A stretch of DNA of 34,926 nucleotides from Deltaproteobacteria bacterium (lineage in GTDB: Bacteria; Desulfobacterota; Desulfarculia; Adiutricales; Adiutricaceae), in contig JAIROO010000148.1 in assembly GCA_031257535.1 (NCBI GenBank), positions 1 to 34,926 of the forward strand, given 5' to 3'. The notes under the pieces are model-generated. The model worked only from the letters and a program-made list of their open reading frames with translations. It was not told the origin of the DNA and searched no databases. Of this stretch, positions 21,394-30,561 are shown one piece after another (position 1 is the stretch's first letter; every line of letters starts with the position of its first letter). Position numbers and translations under genes: made by a program.

Positions 21394-22387
21394 CCAAAAA
21401 GCCCAAAGGGCCAAAGCCCTAAAACTTTTAGACCGTCTCCCTTTAGCCACCGTCCTCTGCTTGGGGGATCTGATGCTTGACCGCTATATCTATGGTCAAG
21501 CCGAGCGTCTTTCGCCAGAAGCCCCGGTCCCGGTCGTTCGCGTTCAAAGCCGGAAGATTTCTTTAGGCGGTTTGGGCAACGTAGCTAACAACTTGGCCGT
21601 CTTAGGCGTTACCGTCAAAGCCGTGGGTTTAGTTGGCGACGATCCCTTTGGACAGGAGCTAAAAGGCCTTTTAACTAAGGCCTTAAATCCTGAAAAGCCC
21701 TTGATTATCGTCGATCCAACCCGCCCGACCACCGTCAAAACCCGTTTAGTGGCCGGGATTCAGCAACTGGTTCGTTACGACGAGGAGTCGACCGAGCTCT
21801 TGGCCGACCCCATCGCCCCAAAATATGAGACCGAAGCCATAAAACTTTTAACTAAGGTCAAAGCCGTGGCTCTTTCCGATTATGGGAAAGGGGTTTTAAG
21901 CCCTAGCTTACTCTCTTCTATTCTGGCCCAAGCCAAAGAGCGAGGTTTACCTACGGTCGTCGATCCCAAAGGAGCCGACTACGAGCCTTATCGCGGCGCG
22001 ACCTTAGTCACCCCCAATTGCCAAGAGCTGTCCTTAGCCGTAGGCAAATCCATCGCCAAATCCGATTCCAAAGGGCTCGCCGAAGCTGGCCGGAAGCTTA
22101 TGGAACGCCACGGCCTAGAAAACCTTCTTATCACCCGGAGCGAAGAAGGCATGACCCTTTTAGAAAAAAACGGCCATACTCAAATCATACCCACTCGGGC
22201 GAGGGCGGTTTACGACGTCAGTGGAGCTGGGGACACGGTCATGGGAGTTATGGCCGCCGCTTTAGCCGTGGGGGCGACCTTAGCCGAGGGAGCCGAACTC
22301 GCCGCTTTAGCCGCGGGCGTGGTGGTGGGTAAAGTGGGAGCGGCGGTGGCGAGACCTGAGGAAATTAGAGACTCTTTGGCTTGTTAA
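21380..22387 (+). CDS. rfaE1: D-glycero-beta-D-manno-heptose-7-phosphate kinase (HldE kinase-domain only, PfkB family)
   Basis: VLCLGDLMLDRYIYGQAERLSPEAPVPV, GGLGNVANNLAVLG, YDVSGAGDTV; no nucleotidyltransferase domain. Start at 21380 (MPSLNQKA) preferred over track start 21314. Confidence 0.9.
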   Translation: MPSLNQKAQRAKALKLLDRLPLATVLCLGDLMLDRYIYGQAERLSPEAPVPVVRVQSRKISLGGLGNVANNLAVLGVTVKAVGLVGDDPFGQELKGLLTKALNPEKPLIIVDPTRPTTVKTRLVAGIQQLVRYDEESTELLADPIAPKYETEAIKLLTKVKAVALSDYGKGVLSPSLLSSILAQAKERGLPTVVDPKGADYEPYRGATLVTPNCQELSLAVGKSIAKSDSKGLAEAGRKLMERHGLENLLITRSEEGMTLLEKNGHTQIIPTRARAVYDVSGAGDTVMGVMAAALAVGATLAEGAELAALAAGVVVGKVGAAVARPEEIRDSLAC

Positions 22388-22501
22388 AATCGTAAAAAAT
22401 CAATAAACGCGCTATATACAGTTGTCATAAAATTTTGTAGAGACTTATGTAGTAGCGTCGCTCGGGAGACATCTTAAAAGAAGGGTTTTTACGAAGGAGT
22501 C
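22387..22501 (+). repeat. Dispersed palindromic intergenic element, copy E7 (internally shortened), between two convergent stop codons
   Basis: atcgtaaaaaatc...ctatatacagttgtcataaaattttgtagagacttatgtagtag...aagggtttttacgaaggagtc; TCGTAAAAA/TTTTTACGA ends. Confidence 0.75.
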
Positions 22502-23135
22502 AAGAAGGTTCGGCGGGAGGTTTTATGGCTTCTTTAGTTTTTTGAGGTTTTTCGCCTCGATTCCCCAGCCGTTGGGCCGCAGCCAAGTTTTTCGCGACCC
22601 AGACCTCTATTAATTCAGCGGCCCGCTTTAAGGTCTGGTCCACCAGCGCGGTTTCCAAAGAGGAAAAAGGAGCCAAAACGTAATCCATGGCTTTTTCTAG
22701 AAAAACCGTCTTTTCAGGCCGACCGATCCCCAAACGGAGCCGGTCAAAATTTTTGGGGAGGACCTCTAAAATTGACTCCAAACCTTTGTGACCGGCCGTT
22801 CCTCCGCCTTGGGAAAATTTTAGCCTTCCTACGGGTAGATCCATCTCGTCGTGAACCACCAAAAGATTGGTTGGGCTAATCTTATAAAAATCCAAAACGC
22901 TTCTCACCGCAGGGCCTGAGTTATTCATATAGGTTTGGGGCCAAACCAAAAGGGCCTTAACGCCGCCAGCCTCGCCCCAAGCTATTAGATTAGGGCCACT
23001 TGACCGCGAGTCGGTTAAGCCGAGTTTTTCCGCGAATAGGGCCACGGCCATAAAACCGGCGTTATGGCGGGTGTTTTGATATTTCGACCCTGGGTTACCT
23101 AGGCCGACGACCATTTTAATTTCTTTATCAGCCAC
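22500..23135 (-). CDS. pth: Peptidyl-tRNA hydrolase
   Basis: VGLGNPGSKYQNTRHNAGFMAV, PQTYMNNSG, LLVVHDEMDLPVGRLKFSQGGGTAGHKGLESI. Confidence 0.97.
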   Translation of the reverse strand: MADKEIKMVVGLGNPGSKYQNTRHNAGFMAVALFAEKLGLTDSRSSGPNLIAWGEAGGVKALLVWPQTYMNNSGPAVRSVLDFYKISPTNLLVVHDEMDLPVGRLKFSQGGGTAGHKGLESILEVLPKNFDRLRLGIGRPEKTVFLEKAMDYVLAPFSSLETALVDQTLKRAAELIEVWVAKNLAAAQRLGNRGEKPQKTKEAIKPPAEPS

Positions 23136-23816
23136 TTAGACGGCCTTTCCCGCGTTGGGACTTAGGGTCTTGACCATTATGAGAAAAAGGTCTTTGGCGC
23201 TATAATAGTCCAAGGACTAAAAAAGGCGCGGAGTATTTTAGTCCTTTTCAGCCCTGCCGGTCAAGATTTCACCTAAATAACCTAATTTACCTCATTCACG
23301 CTCTTTAACTGTCAATAAATATATTTAGAAATTAAAATAGCTAACTGCCGTCGTCTTATCTCACGTTCTATCCGACTTAGTTCATCAATTGTTTCAAAAA
23401 ACGCGAAAATATTCCCTTTCTTTTCACCGGGCTAGCGTCAATTTTTTTCGCTTACTGACGTTTTCGTCTTGCTTTGCTCGGCTTTCTAGCTTAAACTTCA
23501 GAAGATAAGCCTTTAAAAAATCTCACCAAAGTTAGCTGGTTTTTAAGGCCTTTAATTTTCCAGGTTTTTTCTCTGGTTTTCGGCCCTTTAAACCTTATAA
23601 TTATTTTTTAGAGGAATAATTGACTCTCCAATTTGACTCTCTAAAAGAGCCAAAGGGGAATTTATTTGACTTTAAGTCCTTGCTTTTGCCTTTATTAATT
23701 TCTTTTGACCTTTTTATAATTATAGCTGATTATTAAATATTAGCTATTTCTTTCTTTTCTTGTTTTTATTGCTTTTATTGGACTTTAAGTTCAATAAATC
23801 TATTATGGAGTAAGCC

Positions 23817-23975
23817 ATGACCAAACACGTCTGCATAGTTTGCGGTTACATTTATGATCCGGCTCAAGGCGATCCTGACAATGGCGTGGCCGCCGGCACT
23901 CTTTTCGCCAAAATCCCTGATGACTGGGCCTGTCCTATTTGTGGGGCGGGTAAGGATCAATTCGAAGAAAAATAA
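23817..23975 (+). CDS. Rubredoxin (52 aa; absent from the ORF track)
   Basis: Translated by eye: [52 protein letters not shown]; two CxxCG/CPxCG iron-binding motifs. Confidence 0.96.
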   Translation: MTKHVCIVCGYIYDPAQGDPDNGVAAGTLFAKIPDDWACPICGAGKDQFEEK

Positions 23976-24054
23976 AGGACCATAATAAGCGCGCGAGATT
24001 TTTTCGCGCGTGACGGTTGGTTCCCGGTGGACTTGGTTCCTTTCGAGGTATTTT

Positions 24055-24543
24055 ATGATCTATCCTTTTAACGCGGCCGAAGCTTTTAAAATGGCCATAT
24101 CAATTGAGGAAAACGGGCTGGAGTTTTATCAAAAAGCCGCGGAAATCGTCGGCGCCGGCCCCATTGGCGATCTTTTTCGAACTCTGGCCGAAGAAGAAAA
24201 ACACCACAAATCGACTTTTACCGATTTTTTGGCCAGCGTCAAGGATCAAGGGCCCACGGTCTTTGACCCAGATAACGAAACCGACGCTTACCTCAAGATG
24301 ATGGCCGATCTTCACGTTTTCCGCCAAAAGCCAGGGGCGGTGGCCGAGGCTCTAGCTAGCGTCAAGACTCCCCATGACGCTTTAAAGCTGGCTATTAACT
24401 TCGAAAAGGACTCGGTGATTTTTTTCGTGGAATTGAAGGCCGCCGTGGGCGACGCGGCCGATCGCTTAGGCGTCGAGAAACTCATCCTCGAAGAAGCGGG
24501 GCATATCCGGAAGCTGGCCAGGGTCTACGCTAAACAAATTTAA
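24055..24543 (+). CDS. Rubrerythrin-like ferritin-family diiron protein without C-terminal rubredoxin domain
   Basis: MAISIEENGLEFYQKAA and LAEEEKHHKSTF (ExxH) ferritin-like helices; start at ATG 24055 rather than track GTG 24010. Confidence 0.85.
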   Translation: MIYPFNAAEAFKMAISIEENGLEFYQKAAEIVGAGPIGDLFRTLAEEEKHHKSTFTDFLASVKDQGPTVFDPDNETDAYLKMMADLHVFRQKPGAVAEALASVKTPHDALKLAINFEKDSVIFFVELKAAVGDAADRLGVEKLILEEAGHIRKLARVYAKQI

Positions 24544-24595
24544 ACCTACCCAAATTCTTCCGAATTCCTTTTTCTGGTCGCTATTTTTCTACCAG

Positions 24596-24626
24596 ATCTG
24601 GCGGTTTGCTCGGTAAACCGCCAGAT
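24596..24626 (+). other. Stable 12-bp perfect hairpin downstream of the ferritin-like gene
   Basis: ATCTGGCGGTTT-gctcggt-AAACCGCCAGAT. Confidence 0.8.
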
Positions 24627-24644
24627 AATTAACTCTAAATTCTC

Positions 24645-24664
24645 TCGCGTTAAACGCGATTTTT
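24645..24664 (+). terminator. Short terminator-like hairpin with T-run
   Basis: TCGCGT-taa-ACGCGA followed by TTTTT. Confidence 0.55.
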
Positions 24665-24833
24665 ATATTAACCACCTAATAATTTGGCCTTAAATACTTC
24701 GTGACAACCACGATTTTTACTATCTGTCAGCGGTCTTTTCGGCCGCGACCTATCTAAGACCTAATTTAATTCTATCCTGATTTTTTCTCGCGCTTTTATG
24801 TTTTTTTTCACGCGCTTTCGAGGTTTTTAACAA

Positions 24834-26033
24834 ATGGAACCGATTAAAATAGTAGATAATATCTACTGGGTTGGTGCCGTCGACTACGATATTCGAGACT
24901 TTCACGGCTATTTAACTCCTAAAGGCAGTTCTTACAACGCTTATTTAATCATCGACGATAAGATTACCCTCATTGATACGGTTAAACACGGTTTTGAGGA
25001 AGAGCTTTTAAGCCGGGTCGCCAAAATCGTCGATCCCACTAAGATTGACCAAGTCGTCTCTAACCACGCGGAAATGGATCACTCTGGCGGCCTGCCGGAG
25101 ATCCTGAAAACGATTGGTATCGAAAAACCGGTCTACGCCTCCAAGCTGGGCGTCCAGGCCTTAGGGGCCCAGTTCCAAAACGCGGGCCTTAATCTTCAAG
25201 CGGTGGGCGAAAAACTCTCCGTTGGCCAACAAGACCTCCACTTTGTGGAAACTCGGATGATCCACTGGCCGGACAGCATGTTTAGTTTTCTGCCAGGCCC
25301 GGGGATCCTCTTTTCTCAAGACGGCTTTGGTTTTCATTTAGCCTCAACCCAACGTTTCGACGACGAGTTGGACGAACACTTTTGGGGTCCACTAGCCATA
25401 AATTATTTCGCCAACATTCTGACTCTTTACACCGCCCCCATTAGCAAAATCTTGGAAAAAGCCGTGAGTTCGGGTTTATTGGGTCAAACCAAGATCATCT
25501 GCCCGGATCACGGGCTCATCTGGCGAAAAGACCCCGGCCGCATCGTGGCTCTCTACCAAGAGTGGGTCCAGCAAAAACCTAAAAACAAGGCCGTCATCGT
25601 CTTCGACACCATGTGGCACTCCACTGAGTTCATGGCTCGGGAACTGACCGACGCCTTAGCTAGCTTAGGGGTCGAGGCCAAATATCAAAGCCTAAAAAAC
25701 GTCCACCGCAGCCAAGCGGTCACCGAGTGCTATGAGGCCGCGGCCATCGTCGTCGGTTCGCCGACTATTAATAACCAAATGTATCCCTCGGTCGCTGACT
25801 TCCTCCAATACGCTAAGGGCTTGAAATTTCAGAATAAAATTGGCGCGTCCTTTGGGTCTTATGGCTGGAGTGGGGAAGCCCCTAAACTAATTCAGGCGGA
25901 ACTCGCGACCATGGGTTACGCCCTCCCCTCCCCGGAAATTCGGTATCGCTGGGTGCCTTTGGAAAAAGACTTAGGCCCCATTAGGGATTTGGCCAAAACC
26001 TTAGCCGAAGCTATTAAAAAGGCGGTTGGTTAA
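24834..26033 (+). CDS. fprA: FprA-family A-type flavoprotein (flavo-diiron protein, rubredoxin:O2/NO oxidoreductase)
   Basis: Metallo-beta-lactamase-like VVSNHAEMDHSGGLPE (HxExDH), then flavodoxin-like domain (VFDTMWHSTEFMA, GSPTINNQMYPSVADFL, SYGWSGEA). Confidence 0.94.
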   Translation: MEPIKIVDNIYWVGAVDYDIRDFHGYLTPKGSSYNAYLIIDDKITLIDTVKHGFEEELLSRVAKIVDPTKIDQVVSNHAEMDHSGGLPEILKTIGIEKPVYASKLGVQALGAQFQNAGLNLQAVGEKLSVGQQDLHFVETRMIHWPDSMFSFLPGPGILFSQDGFGFHLASTQRFDDELDEHFWGPLAINYFANILTLYTAPISKILEKAVSSGLLGQTKIICPDHGLIWRKDPGRIVALYQEWVQQKPKNKAVIVFDTMWHSTEFMARELTDALASLGVEAKYQSLKNVHRSQAVTECYEAAAIVVGSPTINNQMYPSVADFLQYAKGLKFQNKIGASFGSYGWSGEAPKLIQAELATMGYALPSPEIRYRWVPLEKDLGPIRDLAKTLAEAIKKAVG

Positions 26034-26100
26034 CCCTTTAAAGCCTTTCAAAGGCTAAAAAAATGGGCGAATCTTAAACAATATTTCGCCCCTCTTCGCC

Positions 26101-26170
26101 AAAAAGGCGTTTAATGGCTAGCGTCGTCTTAACAAATTTTGCCGACAAAGAGCCTTTAAACGCCTTTTTT
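26101..26170 (+). terminator. Long-loop inverted repeat with terminal T-run downstream of fprA
   Basis: AAAAAGGCGTTTAA (26101-26114) pairs with TTAAACGCCTTTTT (26156-26169), 41-nt loop. Confidence 0.5.
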
Positions 26171-26358
26171 GTTGCCAAAAATCGCTTTAGACTCCCCAAA
26201 ATAAGGGTAAATTTTGGCTAACGTTAAGGCCAAAAATCTAGCCGCTCCTAAGGTTATGTTATACTTATGGGAAGTTAAACGGTTAGAGTCAGCCAAGAAC
26301 CTTCTGGCTAAGAACCGGAAATTACCTTAGACTTAAGGCTTTAAAACCTGTCCGCCTT

Positions 26359-26494
26359 GATGGCCTAGAAAACCCAGGTTTTGAAATTTTAGGTGTATGC
26401 ACTACTACTTAAGCCGAACTATAGCTTTTTAAACACCATATATTGTTTATAATCAAGCCTTCAAAAATTAAAAAGGAGTTTTAAAGATTTCATC
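26359..26494 (-). repeat. Dispersed palindromic intergenic element, copy E8
   Basis: gatggcctagaaaacccaggttttgaaattttagg...tataatcaagccttcaaaaattaaaaaggagttttaaagatttcatc. Confidence 0.85.
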
Positions 26495-26528
26495 CACCTT
26501 AATGATCTTTTATTGGTTTATCTAAAAT

Positions 26529-28868
26529 ATGCGTTTAGCTACAATAATAATTTCCGCCTTATCTTTTACCTCTCTATTTATGCTTTTAACACTATCGTTA
26601 CAGTTTTGGGGTCGAAGAATCCTAAAATTAGTTAAGATTAGGGATACAGAGACGAGATATGGCCAGCCTTTAACCCTAGTCGCGGGTCTGGCTTTACTCG
26701 TTCTTTTGGCTGAAATTCTTTATACTTGGCTTAATGACTATAGTTTATTTTTATTAATTTTTTATTTATCTGGTCTTATTGGCTTAATAATAGAATTATA
26801 CTTATTAATTAGAATTTATAAATTAAAAGAGACATTAGCAAAATTTTTTAACGTTGAATTTATATTAATATTATTATTTTTCTCGTTTTTATTGGCGGGC
26901 CTCTATTCAGCCCTCTGGTCTTCTGGCTTAATGGAAAACTGGATGGGTTACAGTTTTGATTATTATACTTGGATTTACCTAAGCGATCTTTTGACCGGGG
27001 GCAACGTCAACGACGCGATTGGAGCTAATATCCTTCTCAATCGCCTTGTTTATGACGCTTTTGGAACTTATATTATTATCAATTTTGTGGCTACGGCTCA
27101 CTTTAACCTGCCACTTGACGCCGCCGCGTCGATCTCGGTGACCTTCTTAGTCTGGGGGGCGGCCGCGATTTACGCCTTAATCCGCCAAGTTTTTGGGCTC
27201 AATTTTTGGCTTTCGGCTCTTTTGACTTTGGGCGTGGCTTTCGGCGGTCTTTATAATTATGTGTCTATTTGCGGCATGTTCGGCCATCAACTGGCTTTGG
27301 TGGCCTTTTTAGTCGCTTTGACCCAATTCTTTCCGGCGTTTGGCGAGGACTGGCCGACTAGTCAGGTGGCTAGAAGAGTATTTTTCCCTCTTTTTTTCTT
27401 ACTTCTTTCCTATCAGGCTGGTTACCAGCTTTTCGCCATAATAATCGTCTTCGCTGGCTTTTTATTGGCGTATTTCAATCTAACGCGGCAAAAATTTATC
27501 TCAAAGGTAATTAAATCGATAGGTTATGGCCTGAGGCCGGTCCTTTACGCGACGATTGTAAGCGCGATTTTAGCCCCAGGCTCATTCGCCTACATGATTC
27601 GTCGGATATTTGAAGTGGCCGCCCAAACCGCCGGCTGGGGTCTACCTTTTTTTAGTCCTTGGCATTTTTCCGGGATTCCATATTACTCGCCAAATGCTTT
27701 TCTAGTTCCGGCCAAACTCCTTCCGGCCGATGGTTTAACGTTAGCCACTTATTTACCTTTAATAGGCCTCACCGCGGCTTTGGCTTTTATGGTTTACTTT
27801 ACAACCGCGAGAGCGAACCAACCCTTACAACCAGCGAACGATAAGTCCCTTAAGGCTGGCCCAATCCTCACCCTGACTATCGTTTACCTATTATCTCTGG
27901 CGGGTTATCTGGGGCTTTCTTTCTTTTTCGGGCACTTTTACCAGATCTGGAAATTCCCGGTTTACGTAATTCTGCCCTTATCTTTTGTCCCTTTAGGCCT
28001 TTTCTTTTTAGCCCTAAAACGCCTTGCGGTTAAAAAATTGACTAAACTGCCCGCTTTAGCGGCTTTCCTCTTAGTTAGCGTTTTAGGCTTAAAATTTGCG
28101 GCTATGCCAGCTTTAACCGATTGGCCTTTTAAATATTATTCTATAACATCCGCTAATTCTTTTATTAACGCTCTTAAATCAATAAAATCTACTATTCCTA
28201 AAAATTTTACAGTCATTATTGATTTTAAATCTTACGCTCGTAAATTTATTGCCGCTCTAATGTTTACAAAAGATCAATTTAAGAATATAAATTTAATTTT
28301 TTATTCATTCTATTTTTTAGGCGATGCATTTTTTTATAATTTAATTAATAATAATACAATTATCGTTTCTGACTCAAAATTTGATCATATATATAATTTA
28401 CATAATACAAAATTTCAATGGGGCGACTTATATATTTATGATTACGATAAGATTAATAACAACGGTTATATAGCCTTCAAAAGTGGCTCGTTTAATTTCG
28501 ATTGGACCATTGATCTTTTACCACTTCATGCGGCTATTAAGCTACCCAAAGATAAAATCGGCCAAGAGCTAAATATCTCGGTCACCCTAAAACCTAAAGA
28601 CAACGCGCCGCCAAACTCCAATAACCGCGCGGCCAGGCTTGGCATACTCCTCTCTAGCGGCGAAACTATCTGGTCCGACTGGGCCAATTCCAAAGGTAAC
28701 GAAGGGCCACGGCCAAAAATCGCGGTCCCAGCCGAACTGACGGCTAAGGGTAGTTTATGGGTCATTGTCGAGCTTAGTCCAAGGTTAAATGAGCCTTATA
28801 ACCCAAAAGAGCCTTCCTTAGCGTCCCGCATAAATGAATTTGATATTCTAAATTTTGATATAAACTAA
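26529..28868 (+). CDS. Large multi-pass membrane protein (779 aa), paralog of 182..2494
   Basis: Many TM segments; same N-terminal and YQIWKFPVYVILPLSF motifs as the first copy; mosaic AT content. Confidence 0.8.
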   Translation: MRLATIIISALSFTSLFMLLTLSLQFWGRRILKLVKIRDTETRYGQPLTLVAGLALLVLLAEILYTWLNDYSLFLLIFYLSGLIGLIIELYLLIRIYKLKETLAKFFNVEFILILLFFSFLLAGLYSALWSSGLMENWMGYSFDYYTWIYLSDLLTGGNVNDAIGANILLNRLVYDAFGTYIIINFVATAHFNLPLDAAASISVTFLVWGAAAIYALIRQVFGLNFWLSALLTLGVAFGGLYNYVSICGMFGHQLALVAFLVALTQFFPAFGEDWPTSQVARRVFFPLFFLLLSYQAGYQLFAIIIVFAGFLLAYFNLTRQKFISKVIKSIGYGLRPVLYATIVSAILAPGSFAYMIRRIFEVAAQTAGWGLPFFSPWHFSGIPYYSPNAFLVPAKLLPADGLTLATYLPLIGLTAALAFMVYFTTARANQPLQPANDKSLKAGPILTLTIVYLLSLAGYLGLSFFFGHFYQIWKFPVYVILPLSFVPLGLFFLALKRLAVKKLTKLPALAAFLLVSVLGLKFAAMPALTDWPFKYYSITSANSFINALKSIKSTIPKNFTVIIDFKSYARKFIAALMFTKDQFKNINLIFYSFYFLGDAFFYNLINNNTIIVSDSKFDHIYNLHNTKFQWGDLYIYDYDKINNNGYIAFKSGSFNFDWTIDLLPLHAAIKLPKDKIGQELNISVTLKPKDNAPPNSNNRAARLGILLSSGETIWSDWANSKGNEGPRPKIAVPAELTAKGSLWVIVELSPRLNEPYNPKEPSLASRINEFDILNFDIN

Positions 28869-28942
28869 TAATTTTTAATTTATCGCGTTAAATATATTTC
28901 TATACAAATAATAGTAAAATAAAATACTATATAGTCATTACA

Positions 28943-29431
28943 ATGCCGTCTAAAACTCCACCTAAAACTAACGCCACGCGGCTTTTAGACAATCTTGACC
29001 TCGCTTACGAGTTACTCGCTTACAAGCCGGGGTCAGACTTATCAGCCAACGCGGCGGCCGATCTACTAGGATTGCCTAGGGCCATTGTTTATAAAACCAT
29101 CTTGGCTCGCGGTAACCTAACTGGCCCTCTTTTCGCGTGTCTTTCAGCCGAACGAGAGCTTGACCTAAAAGCCTTAGCCATAGCCACCGGGGACAAAAAA
29201 ATAACCCTGGTCGCCGTCAAGGAGTTACAGATCTTAACTGGTTACGTCCGCGGGGGTTGCTCTCCCTTGGGGGCGCTAAAAAAATTTCCGGTTTATCTAG
29301 ACGAGGCCATCTTAGGCCCCGAAAAAATAGCTATTAACGCCGGAGCCAAAGGACGACTTATCCTAATCCGGCCAGAAGATCTTCTCGTGGCCACTAGGGG
29401 AACTCTAGCCGTCATCGCTAAAAAAATTTGA
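28943..29431 (+). CDS. ybaK: YbaK/EbsC-type Cys-tRNA(Pro) deacylase
   Basis: LGLPRAIVYKTIL, GYVRGGCSPLGALKKFPVYLDEAIL, INAGAKGRLILI. Confidence 0.88.
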   Translation: MPSKTPPKTNATRLLDNLDLAYELLAYKPGSDLSANAAADLLGLPRAIVYKTILARGNLTGPLFACLSAERELDLKALAIATGDKKITLVAVKELQILTGYVRGGCSPLGALKKFPVYLDEAILGPEKIAINAGAKGRLILIRPEDLLVATRGTLAVIAKKI

Positions 29432-29837
29432 AATGTCCATATCTTTGGCTGTATAATAAAAATATAAGTTTGAATGCGTCGTCTTTCCTCTCCCTCTGAA
29501 CTAAGCTAGCGTTCTTTTCGCGCGCCTCGCTCCAATCAACAGGGCCTTAAGCGCGATTATGTCGCTTGTTTTGGTTAAATTGGCGCGGCGAGCCAAAAAC
29601 AGGCTCCCAGCTCTCTTCACGGAACCTTGGCCAAAAGTCTTCGGGAGTCGTTAGACGCCTAACCCTTAAGAGGGACAATTTTTAACAATCCTTTAACTCG
29701 TAAAGAAGGAATAAAACAATATTACCGGTAAAAGGATACCATCAACCAGATAAGTATTTTTTCTACCCACTTTATGTCTAAATTGACTTGAAATTTTGAT
29801 CGCCAAAATGGTCCGTTTAAAGCGGCCTCTACATTAA

Positions 29838-29851
29838 GTGAACGCTTACAA
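29838..29851. repeat. Left member of a 14-bp inverted repeat flanking the ATPase operon; IS-end-like
   Basis: GTGAACGCTTACAA; exact reverse complement TTGTAAGCGTTCAC at 33944-33957. Confidence 0.6.
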
Positions 29852-29889
29852 GTTTATGAGCCCGCTTTAATCTTTTTTAAGGGTTAAAC

Positions 29890-30561
29890 ATGAAGGACCT
29901 CAAACCAATTTACATCTTATTTCTCTGGAACTTAGCCACAAGTGGGGGCTCGATCTGGCTTAAAGACAATCTTTTAAGTAGCGTCAAAGCTAAGGACCGT
30001 AAAATATTACAGAATCTTAAGCTCATTTTTGAGTCCCAAGATAAAGACCCCGCCGTTCCTAAAGCCAAAGCCAAGACTCGGATTCAGCTGGCCGAGGCTG
30101 GCTGGGGCTATCTCGCCGACCATATGAGTTCGCCAATTAACTCTCGCTCGCCATATAGCTCTGTCATTTTTAGCCAATTCCTAGGCCGCATAAGCCTCTT
30201 TCTGGAAAGCCGCTCCCTTAAACTAGCCGATATTTTCTCGCCTCCCCCGCTCCCGGAACCAGACGAGGTTATGACTAAAGCTCTGGCTCTGCCCCTTGTT
30301 CGGGAACGTTTAGAAGCCATCCGAGCGACCAGTTACAACCCTGTGGCTGGCCTACGCTTAGCGGAACTAAGGCCCCAGTTAACCACCATCCCTCGCGATA
30401 TCTTGGATGAGTCTCTTATTGAACTCCAAAACCAAGGTTATCTAACTCTTCATGATCTAAGCGACTACCCTGGCCAATTGACTGAGGCTGATAAAAAAGC
30501 GGCCCTTTATTTATCCGGCCATCCCCGTCATCTCATTTATCTAAAAGTTGGAGTGGCTTAA
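29890..30561 (+). CDS. Uncharacterised 223-aa protein, C-terminal winged-helix-like; first gene of a two-gene operon
   Basis: ATG with upstream AAGGG; C-terminal ...LAELRPQLTTIPRDILDESLIELQNQGYLTLHDLSDY reads like a winged helix; stop overlaps next ATG (TAATG). Confidence 0.7.
   Translation: MKDLKPIYILFLWNLATSGGSIWLKDNLLSSVKAKDRKILQNLKLIFESQDKDPAVPKAKAKTRIQLAEAGWGYLADHMSSPINSRSPYSSVIFSQFLGRISLFLESRSLKLADIFSPPPLPEPDEVMTKALALPLVRERLEAIRATSYNPVAGLRLAELRPQLTTIPRDILDESLIELQNQGYLTLHDLSDYPGQLTEADKKAALYLSGHPRHLIYLKVGVA

Noticed and set aside
23140-23810. Possible tRNA/ncRNA in the long pth-rubredoxin gap
   Set aside because: No cloverleaf or clear structured RNA recognised by eye; only pyrimidine-rich sequence and short repeats such as TTGACTCTC.
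24010-24054. GTG-initiated extension of the ferritin-like ORF
   Set aside because: Family-like sequence begins at the ATG at 24055; the extension looks non-coding.
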